DNA of 64,000 nt. Origin: Mesorhizobium sp. B2-3-4. Lineage in GTDB: Bacteria; Pseudomonadota; Alphaproteobacteria; Rhizobiales; Rhizobiaceae. The notes under the pieces are model-generated. The model had not been told where the DNA came from, made no database searches, and saw only the letters and a list, made by a program, of their open reading frames with translations. A program made the position numbers and the translations under genes. Numbering within the stretch: the first letter of the stretch is position 1; every line of letters starts with the position of its first letter. Location of the stretch: the NCBI RefSeq assembly GCF_006442315.1, contig NZ_VFVY01000004.1, forward strand, positions 186,001 to 250,000. Direction: 5' to 3'. Positions 57,798-64,000 of this stretch are shown here, piece by piece.

Positions 57798-58652
57798 TCA
57801 ATGGCCGGTTTGCAAGCCACGGCTCTGGCCGAGCTGCACTTCCTCGCGCAAGTCGTTCCAGATCACCTTGGCGATCTCGATGAATTTCGGGTCGTAGCGA
57901 ATGTCGGCCATGACACGCGGACGCGGCAGGTCGATGCGGTAGACGCTCTTGACGGTGCCCGGCCCGGCGGTCAGCACATAGACCTTGTCGGCCAGCGCCA
58001 CCGCTTCTTCCAGGTCGTGGGTGACGAAGACGACGGAGGATTTCAGCTCCGACCACAGCCCGAGCAACTCGTCCTGCATGGCGGTGCGCGTCTGCATGTC
58101 GAGCGCGCTGAACGGCTCGTCCATCAGCAGGATCTTTGGCTGGTTGATGAAGGTCTGCGCCAGTGCGACACGCTTGCGCATGCCGCCCGAAAGCTGGTGC
58201 GGATAGTGTTTTTCGAAGCGGGCGAGGCCGACGCGGGCGATCCAGTCGCGCGCCTTGTCATAGGCCTCAGCCTTCGGCGTGCCGCGATAGAGCGGACCGG
58301 CGGCGACATTGTCGATGACGCTGCGCCAGGGGAAAAGCGCGTCGACCTGGAAGACGAAGCCGATGTCGCGGCTGATGTCGGTGACCGGGTTGCCCATGAC
58401 GCGGACATTGCCCGTGGTGGGCCGCAGCAGCCCGGTGACGAGGTTGAGCGTCGTCGACTTGCCGCAGCCGGTCGGCCCGACAACGCAGGCGAATTCGCCG
58501 CGCGCCACGGTCATGGTGAAGTCGCGGATCGCCGTCATCATATGGCCGTCGGGCGTGACGAAGCGCAGCGTCACGTCGTCGATGGCAATGGCGGCATCGG
58601 CCGGCGGCGCGGCTGGAGACAGCTTCTGCGCCGCCATGGTTTGCAATTGCAT
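57798..58652 (-). CDS. ABC transporter ATP-binding protein (NitT/TauT type)
   Basis: A 284-residue ATPase. Walker A is GPTGCGKSTT, signature is LSGGMRKRVALAQT (residues about 160-173), Walker B is ILLMDEPFSALD, and VFVTHDLEEAVALADKVYVL holds the switch His. The 15-residue gap to the permease start is tight. AGGAGTG precedes the ATG. Confidence 0.9.
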   Translation of the reverse strand: MQLQTMAAQKLSPAAPPADAAIAIDDVTLRFVTPDGHMMTAIRDFTMTVARGEFACVVGPTGCGKSTTLNLVTGLLRPTTGNVRVMGNPVTDISRDIGFVFQVDALFPWRSVIDNVAAGPLYRGTPKAEAYDKARDWIARVGLARFEKHYPHQLSGGMRKRVALAQTFINQPKILLMDEPFSALDMQTRTAMQDELLGLWSELKSSVVFVTHDLEEAVALADKVYVLTAGPGTVKSVYRIDLPRPRVMADIRYDPKFIEIAKVIWNDLREEVQLGQSRGLQTGH

Positions 58653-58813
58653 GGCACACTCCTGTGGCGATGATGCGGGGATACCGGCGGTCGAGCCATG
58701 GGCTCGCCGTTCATCGGCATCCGGGAAGACGCCGCTGCCGAATTGATTCAGGCAGCCGGCGCAAGCTGTTGTTTTTTCAACAGGCGCGGAGACGTCCGCG
58801 CCTGCCGGGCGGC

Positions 58814-59827
58814 TTACTTGGCCGCGTCGACGAATTCCGTCGTGAAGGTCTTCGACAAGTCGATCTGCTTGCCCTGCAGGCTCTTGGAGAAGGTCGACAG
58901 AACTTTCAGTACTGTCTCCGGGCCATCGGCCGGCATGCGCCCGTCGGGCGTGAACATCGCCTTGCCGCCAGCGAGCCCCTGGATATAGAGGTCCTTGTTG
59001 CCGGCGTAATAGTCCTTCGGCATCTTGTCGGCGATCTCCTCTGCCGAATGGCTGGCGATGAACTTCATCGTCTTGACGAAGGCGTTGGCGAGCTTCTGTG
59101 CTTCGTCCTTGTGGCCCTCGACCCAGGAAGACTGGACGTAGAAGGATGCCGCCGGATAGTCACCGCCGAGGGCCTCCTTGGTCTTTTCGGGTGTGCGCAT
59201 GTCGACCAGCACACTGGCTTCGCCAGTCTTCAGCAACTGCGCGATGGTCGGCTCGGTGGTCATGCCCGCCTGGATCTGGTCCTGCTTGACGGCGGCGATG
59301 AAGGTGTTGCCGGCGCCGACCGGCAGCAGCGTATAATCGCCAGGCTTGAGGCCGTTGCGCACCGCAAGATACTGGGTCAGGAAATCGGTCGAGGAACCAA
59401 GACCCGTGACGCCGAGCGTCGCACCCTTGAAGTCGGCCGGCGACTTGATCTCCGGGTGCTTGGCCGAGACTAGCTCGACCTCGCCAGGGGCCTGGCTGAA
59501 CTGGACAATCGACTGGATGTATTTGCCCTTCGACTGCAGGTCGACGGTGTGGTCGTAGAAGCCGACGACGCCCTGCACGGCGCCTGCCAGCAATTCGTTC
59601 TCGGCCTCGACGCCGGCACGTGAATTGACCAGTTCGACGTCGAGCCCCTCATCCTTGAAGTAGCCCAGCTGCTGGGTCAGCACGGCCGGCAGATAAATCT
59701 GCTTTTCCATGCCGCCGACGATGATGGTGATCTTGTCGGCGGCCGAGGCCGCGGTCGCGCCCGTGGCGGCGATGGCAAGCGTCAGCACCGCCGAACGCAC
59801 GATGCACTTCGAGATGAAACCGGTCAC
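58814..59827 (-). CDS. ABC transporter substrate-binding protein (NMT1/THI5-like)
   Basis: A 337-residue periplasmic protein from GTG 59827 (GGAGGAAATTAC upstream). Signal peptide VTGFISKCIVRSAVLTLAIAATGATAASA, then the mature KITIIVGGMEKQIYLPAVLTQQLGYFKDEGLDVELVNS. The region GVEAENELLAGAVQGVVGFYDHTVDLQSKGK is typical of NMT1-like binders. First gene of the ABC operon. Confidence 0.85.
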   Translation of the reverse strand: MTGFISKCIVRSAVLTLAIAATGATAASAADKITIIVGGMEKQIYLPAVLTQQLGYFKDEGLDVELVNSRAGVEAENELLAGAVQGVVGFYDHTVDLQSKGKYIQSIVQFSQAPGEVELVSAKHPEIKSPADFKGATLGVTGLGSSTDFLTQYLAVRNGLKPGDYTLLPVGAGNTFIAAVKQDQIQAGMTTEPTIAQLLKTGEASVLVDMRTPEKTKEALGGDYPAASFYVQSSWVEGHKDEAQKLANAFVKTMKFIASHSAEEIADKMPKDYYAGNKDLYIQGLAGGKAMFTPDGRMPADGPETVLKVLSTFSKSLQGKQIDLSKTFTTEFVDAAK

Positions 59828-60003
59828 GTAATTTCCTCCACCTGGGCGGCGCGCCATCCGGACTGCGCCGCATTTCCTCCTGCCGGCCGCTCCCGCACCG
59901 GTCACGTGGCGAACGCCACAAAACCGTCATGGCATGGCCAAGCTTTCAGCTGGCTTTCAGCCGTTTTAGCGGCTGTTGAAATGGAATTCCGCGAAATTGC
60001 CGA

Positions 60004-60795
60004 TCAGGCCGCGCCGAAACCAAGCACATCGCGCATGTCATATTCGCCGGGAGCGCGGCCCGCCACCCAGAGCGCGGCGGCTATGGCGCCTCGCGCAAAC
60101 ATGATGCGGTCGCCGGCCGCATGCGACACGGTGACGGTCTCGCCTTCGGCGCAGAAGGAGACGCTGTGCTCGCCGACGATGCCGCCGCCGCGTATCACGG
60201 CGAAGCCGATCTCGCCCGGCGGCCGCGCGCCGGTGACGCCGTCGCGGACCCGTCTTGCAACCCTGTCCAGATCGACACCGCGCCCGCCGGCAACGGCGTG
60301 CCCGAGCATCAGCGCCGTGCCCGATGGCGCGTCGATCTTGTGGCGATGGTGGCCCTCGAAAATCTCGGCATCCCAGTCATCGGAGGCGAGTGCCTTCGCC
60401 GCTTGCCCGACCAGCCCGACCAGCATGTTGAGCCCGAGCGAGAAGCTGCCGGAGCGCACGATGGCAACGGCCTTGGCGGCGGCGGCGATAGCAGCGAGCT
60501 GGCCCGCGTCGAAACCGGTCGAACCTATCACCAGGGCAGGCCCACCGCGTTGTGCACAGATGCCAGCGAGCTCGGCGGAGGCCGCCGGCGTGGTGAAGTC
60601 GATGACCACATCGGCGGCGGCAAGCGCCTCATCGCGGCTCACCAGCCCATCGCCGGCGCTGCCTTGGCGGTGAAAGCGGGCTGCAAGCGCCAGACGCGCA
60701 TCTGCCCGCACCGCATCCACCATCTGGCATCCCATGCGGCCCAGTGCGCCTGATATGGCAATCCTGATCGGCGGCCTCACCCTCGCTATTTCCAC
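60004..60795 (-). CDS. dapB: 4-hydroxy-tetrahydrodipicolinate reductase
   Basis: A 263-residue enzyme. The Rossmann start is [19 protein letters not shown]. The DapB hallmark [19 protein letters not shown] is present with the catalytic HH and K. It catalyses the NAD(P)H step of lysine/DAP synthesis in the cytoplasm. Its ATG overlaps the helicase stop by 10 bp. It could be a second DapB paralogue, since rhizobia often carry the main copy elsewhere. Confidence 0.85.
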   Translation of the reverse strand: MEIARVRPPIRIAISGALGRMGCQMVDAVRADARLALAARFHRQGSAGDGLVSRDEALAAADVVIDFTTPAASAELAGICAQRGGPALVIGSTGFDAGQLAAIAAAAKAVAIVRSGSFSLGLNMLVGLVGQAAKALASDDWDAEIFEGHHRHKIDAPSGTALMLGHAVAGGRGVDLDRVARRVRDGVTGARPPGEIGFAVIRGGGIVGEHSVSFCAEGETVTVSHAAGDRIMFARGAIAAALWVAGRAPGEYDMRDVLGFGAA

Positions 60796-62879
60796 ATGCC
60801 GCGCATGCGCGCGCCGATATCGACGCGCACCTCAGGCCGGGCTGCCCTGCCCTGCGCCGCTTGCGCGGCCGGCCACGAAAGCTGCTGGAACGCGGCAAGG
60901 ATGGAGGCCGGAATGAAACGGCTGCGCGAGGCATAGAGATGACGGTCGCCGCGCGCCGCCTGGCCGTGCGGAAAGAAGCGCTGCGGCATGACCAGGTTGA
61001 GGCTGTCCTTGGCTCGCGTCATCGCCACATAGAGCAGCCGGCGCTCCTCCTCGATATCCTCCTTGGTGCCGACGCCGAGATCGGCCGGAATGCAGCCGTC
61101 GACCGTGTTGAGCACGAAGACGTTCTTCCATTCCTGGCCCTTGGCCGAGTGGATGGTTGACAGGATCAGATAGTCCTCGTCGCGGTGCGGCGGTCCGGCC
61201 TGGTCGCTGGTCGCGTCCGGCGGATCGAGCGTCAGTTCAGTCAGGAAGCGTTCGCGCGAGGCGTAGCTCGATCCGATCTGCTCGAGTTGCAGGAGATCCG
61301 CGCGGCGCGTGATCGAATCCTCGTGAACGCGCTCCAGATGCGGTTCGTACCATAGCCTGATCTGTTCGAGGTCGGCCGGCCATTTGGCGCCGGCCCGCAA
61401 GCCGGAATAGAGCGAGACGAAGCCAGGCCAATCGTCGGCGGCGCGCTGCGGTGGGCGCCAGCCGGCGAGGCCCATCGCCTCGTCCAGCGCCGTCGTCATG
61501 GTTTCGACGATCTGTGCGGCGGCGGACGGACCGATGCCGGGAAGAAGCTGCAGCACCCGAAACCCGGCGACACGGTCGCGCGGATTTTCGGCGAAGCGCA
61601 GCACCGCCAGCACGTCCTTGACATGGGCGGCGTCGAGGAATTTCAGACCGCCGAATTTGACGAAAGGAATGTTACGCCGCGTGAGTTCGATCTCCAGCGG
61701 ACCGCTGTGGTGCGAGGCGCGAAACAGCACCGCCTGCGACTTCAGCGCGGTGCCGGCCTCACGCTCGGCAAGGATGGCGTCGCAGACGAAATTCGCCTGC
61801 TCGACTTCGTCGCGCACGGTCACGAGCCTCGGCTTGTCGGAGGATTTGCGTTCCGACCACAGATTCTTGGTGAAGCGCTCCGATGCCTGGCCGATAACCG
61901 CATTGGCGGCGGCGAGAATAGTCTCGGTCGAACGATAGTTGCGCTCCAACATCACCACGTCGGCGGTTTGCGCGAACTGTGTGGGGAAGTCGAGGATGTT
62001 GCGCACTTCGGCGGCACGAAACGAGTAGATCGACTGCGCGTCGTCACCGACGACCGTCAGCCCGGCGCCGTCGGGTTTGAGCGCCATCAGGATCGATGCC
62101 TGCAGCCGGTTGGTGTCCTGATATTCATCGACCAGCACATGGTCGAAACGCCCGCCCAGATGCGCCGCGATTTCGGGCTCGGCCGCCATCTGCGCCCAGT
62201 AGAGCAGCAGATCGTCGTAATCGAGCACGTTCTGCGCCTGCTTGGCTTCGACGTAACCGGCAAACAGCTGCTTGAGCTGCTCGGCCCAGCCGGCGCACCA
62301 GGGAAAGGCCGAACCCAGCACCTCACCGAGCGGCGCCTGCGCGTTGACGGCGCGCGAATAGATGGCAAGGCAGGTGCCCTTGGTTGGAAAGCGCGCTTCC
62401 GTCCTGGAAAAACCGAGTTCATGGCGCACGAGGTTCATCAGATCGGCGGAATCCTCGCGGTCGTGGATGGTGAAGGCCGGATCGAGGCCGATCTCCAGCG
62501 CATAATCGCGCAACAGCCGCGCACCGATGCCGTGAAAGGTGCCGGCCCAGGTCAGCGCATCGGTGATCACGGCGGCGTCTCGGCCAAGCACCTCCCCGGC
62601 GATACGCTCGACGCGCCGTGCCATCTCGGACGCGGCGCGGCGTGAAAAGGTCATCAGCAGGATGCGGCGCGGGTCGGCGCCCTTGACGATCAGATGAGCG
62701 ACGCGGTGCGCCAGCGTGTTGGTCTTGCCGGAACCGGCGCCGGCAATGACCAGCAACGGGCCTGCGACCTTGCCGTCGCCATGCTCTACGGCCAGACGCT
62801 GGGCGTCGTTCAGCCGGGCGAGATAAGCCGGCTGGGCGGCCGGTTCCAAGAAGGTCGAATCATGGGCGGCGAGGTTCAT
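60786..62879 (-). CDS. UvrD/Rep-family DNA helicase
   Basis: A 697-residue SF1 helicase. Walker A is AGAGSGKT (46-53), motif II is [10 protein letters not shown], motif III is [15 protein letters not shown], motif IV/V-VI follow including [22 protein letters not shown] and [17 protein letters not shown]. Length and motif set are complete. It overlaps dapB at its 3' end. Role in repair or replication, not further specified. Confidence 0.9.
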   Translation of the reverse strand: MNLAAHDSTFLEPAAQPAYLARLNDAQRLAVEHGDGKVAGPLLVIAGAGSGKTNTLAHRVAHLIVKGADPRRILLMTFSRRAASEMARRVERIAGEVLGRDAAVITDALTWAGTFHGIGARLLRDYALEIGLDPAFTIHDREDSADLMNLVRHELGFSRTEARFPTKGTCLAIYSRAVNAQAPLGEVLGSAFPWCAGWAEQLKQLFAGYVEAKQAQNVLDYDDLLLYWAQMAAEPEIAAHLGGRFDHVLVDEYQDTNRLQASILMALKPDGAGLTVVGDDAQSIYSFRAAEVRNILDFPTQFAQTADVVMLERNYRSTETILAAANAVIGQASERFTKNLWSERKSSDKPRLVTVRDEVEQANFVCDAILAEREAGTALKSQAVLFRASHHSGPLEIELTRRNIPFVKFGGLKFLDAAHVKDVLAVLRFAENPRDRVAGFRVLQLLPGIGPSAAAQIVETMTTALDEAMGLAGWRPPQRAADDWPGFVSLYSGLRAGAKWPADLEQIRLWYEPHLERVHEDSITRRADLLQLEQIGSSYASRERFLTELTLDPPDATSDQAGPPHRDEDYLILSTIHSAKGQEWKNVFVLNTVDGCIPADLGVGTKEDIEEERRLLYVAMTRAKDSLNLVMPQRFFPHGQAARGDRHLYASRSRFIPASILAAFQQLSWPAAQAAQGRAARPEVRVDIGARMRGMWK

Positions 62880-62949
62880 CGCCCATCAAGCATCGTTTCC
62901 GCTTTGTTCGCAACAGTGAAGCGCCTCCCCATCCGCCGGAGCGGAAGGG

Positions 62950-63123
62950 TCAGCGTTTGGGATCGACACCCATCGCCCTCGACTGCCGGCGTAACGCTTC
63001 ACGGTCGTTCGCGGGTGCGGGCAACAGGAGCGGATCGACGCTGTCTGGCACCTCGTCGATCATCCTGCGGGCGAGACGGTAAGTGACGAAGGCAAACGTG
63101 CCAACCAGCAGCAGACGGATCAT
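62950..63123 (-). CDS. Small membrane-anchored protein
   Basis: A 57-residue protein from ATG 63123 (GGAGGACC upstream). Hydrophobic anchor MIRLLLVGTFAFVTYRLA, then an acidic and basic tail (PAPANDREALRRQSRAMGVDPKR). Common small protein type in rhizobia; function unknown. Confidence 0.6.
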   Translation of the reverse strand: MIRLLLVGTFAFVTYRLARRMIDEVPDSVDPLLLPAPANDREALRRQSRAMGVDPKR

Positions 63124-63233
63124 TGCGGCGGTCCTCCTTTGCTGGACCAACCGGAGGCAGGACATTTTGTTCCCTGCGCGCGTGGGGCAACCAAAACGGC
63201 GCCGTCCCGTTTTGAAATGAAGGAGGTTAGGCG

Positions 63234-63368
63234 ATGAAAAAGCTAGGACTGATTCTCGCGTTACTGACCCTGGCAATCTCGGCCTGCGACAACAAGCTGC
63301 CACCAACAAAGGCGACTGCGGCGGATCGAGATGTCACTGTCGTGAATACGGGTATCGCCGGCGAGTGA
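63234..63368 (+). CDS. Small lipoprotein (44 residues)
   Basis: A 44-residue product from ATG 63234 with the strong site AAGGAGG upstream. MKKLGLILALLTLAISAC is a lipoprotein signal with lipobox ISAC; the mature part is short (DNKLPPTKATAADRD...). It is too short for most gene callers. Confidence 0.7.
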   Translation: MKKLGLILALLTLAISACDNKLPPTKATAADRDVTVVNTGIAGE

Positions 63369-63402
63369 ACGATGTCTTCTTCGACGAAGCGCGGGGGCGT
63401 CC

Positions 63403-63600
63403 TCAGCGCATCGCCGCGATGCATTCCTCGAGGCGCTCGAGGCGGAATTTCGCATTGCGCAGTTCGTGCCCTGCCTCATGGCGCCGTTGCCGGTTCTGGG
63501 CAGAGGCCGCCGTCAGGTTTCGTTCGAGTTCGGCGATGCGCGCGCGGACCTGCCGCGCTTCGTCCTGACGCAACGCCTTTATCCAGCTCCGCCCGCGCAT
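63403..63600 (-). CDS. Small coiled-coil protein
   Basis: A 65-residue protein from ATG 63600 (AGGAT upstream). MRGRSWIKALRQDEARQVRARIAELERNLTAAS... forms a charged heptad-rich helix. Unknown function. Confidence 0.5.
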   Translation of the reverse strand: MRGRSWIKALRQDEARQVRARIAELERNLTAASAQNRQRRHEAGHELRNAKFRLERLEECIAAMR

Positions 63601-63714
63601 CTGTGATCCTGCACCACCCCGATCCCCAGCCGAGATCATGCCAGCAAGACCCTAACTTCCGGCAAGTGCGAATATTCTAAATTTAATGAAAGCTAATTTA
63701 GTCCCAAGGAAGAA

Positions 63715-63753
63715 GGCCGGCGCCGCTTGGGAGGTAATCTGATAGCGCCGGCC
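63715..63753. terminator. Possible stem-loop after the M20 amidohydrolase
   Basis: GGCCGGCGC (63715-63723) and GCGCCGGCC (63745-63753) form a perfect 9-bp inverted repeat with a 21-bp loop. On the minus strand a T-rich segment follows. It would terminate the gene at 63882. Confidence 0.4.
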
Positions 63754-63881
63754 AGGCGGATATCAGGTCCGCCGCATGACGGAGGCTAGCTGAGTCTTGC
63801 CGTTGCGTCATGCGGGATCGCGGTTTTCGGCCTCTCCCCAGCGTTTTCCACCGGCAAAATGCCGCCGGACGCTTCAGGGTT

Positions 63882-64000
63882 TCAAGGCGCAAGACGCTGC
63901 CTTGCGATGGCGACATGGAAATCGACGCCGGACAACAGGCCCTCATCGTTGAAGTCATAGCCTGGATTGTGCAGCGGTGCCGAAGCCTCGCCATTGCCGA
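63882..64000 (-). CDS. Partial M20 amidohydrolase (C-terminal end)
   Basis: The last 38 codons before a TGA at 63882-63884 read ...GEASAPLHNPGYDFNDEGLLSG..., the closing motif (L-H-N-P-x-Y-D-F-N-D) of M20 peptidase/aminoacylase-type amidohydrolases. The rest is outside the window. Confidence 0.75.
   Translation of the reverse strand, partial: GNGEASAPLHNPGYDFNDEGLLSGVDFHVAIARQRLAP

Noticed and set aside
61623..62645. 340-residue plus-strand frame opposite the UvrD-type helicase
   Set aside because: The helicase has all SF1 motifs in the minus frame.
63698..63994. 98-residue minus frame at the right edge
   Set aside because: Wrong frame; the true coding frame here ends at 63882 with the M20 amidohydrolase C-terminal motif.

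Overview
The window looks like a Mesorhizobium (Rhizobiales, Alphaproteobacteria) chromosome. The clearest taxon marker is a set of four tandem DUF680 genes, a family I know mainly from Mesorhizobium. Other alphaproteobacterial markers are HdaA, an NDUFS4-like complex I subunit, and GcrA- and GapR-type proteins. Two thirds of the window (1 to about 44440) is the right-hand part of a tailed, siphovirus-like prophage. Its integrase sits beside the 3' end of a tRNA-Arg(UCU). The left end, and presumably the lysis genes, lie outside the window.

Prophage layout. Positions 1-20487 (minus strand) are the late operon, read from right to left: small and large terminase, portal with an Acb1-like C-terminal domain, protease/scaffold, decoration protein, major capsid, head completion, a MuF-like protein, an HNH endonuclease, tail terminator, tail tube, tail chaperones with a T7 slippery site, tape measure, distal tail proteins, and a partial tip or fibre gene that runs off the left edge. 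Foreign 'moron' genes interrupt this operon, most of them on the plus strand (5106, 8180, 16674, 20585). A NusG-like antiterminator (21409-22056) lies just upstream of it. Positions 21409-31418 (minus) form the lytic PR operon: Cro-like repressor, GapR-domain fusion, small proteins, a DnaN-like clamp, a SNF2-type helicase, an amino-methyltransferase, a GcrA homologue, a C5 methyltransferase, DUF1376 and the NusG paralogue. Position 31511 starts the CI-like repressor. A ParA-like gene (32626) follows a repeat array spaced at 28 bp. Positions 33862-44315 (plus) form the PL operon of about 25 short, translationally coupled genes, including ERF/Rad52-like, NinB-like, YbcO-like and Lar-like proteins, and it ends with the integrase.

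The switch can be read directly. PR (minus, 31425-31453) and PL (plus, 33805-33833) share one architecture: paired CTGA-N4-TCAG operators 17 bp apart, with a TTGACT -35 between them and TAAAT(A/T) as the -10. The PR operon therefore places homologues of host cell-cycle and chromosome regulators (GapR, DnaN, GcrA and two DNA methyltransferases) under the lytic promoter. I consider this the most interesting feature of the window.

Host side (44437-64000): tRNA-Arg, NDUFS4-like gene, tRNA-Pro(UGG), a divergent NmrA/LysR pair around a 25-bp palindrome, then hdaA, an AI-2E (PerM) family protein and a CDP-alcohol phosphatidyltransferase, divergent from purM-purN-sixA-like. Next come the DUF680 array, a TctDE-like two-component system convergent with a NitT/TauT-type ABC transporter, dapB, a UvrD-family helicase, small envelope proteins, and the end of an M20 amidohydrolase at the right edge.
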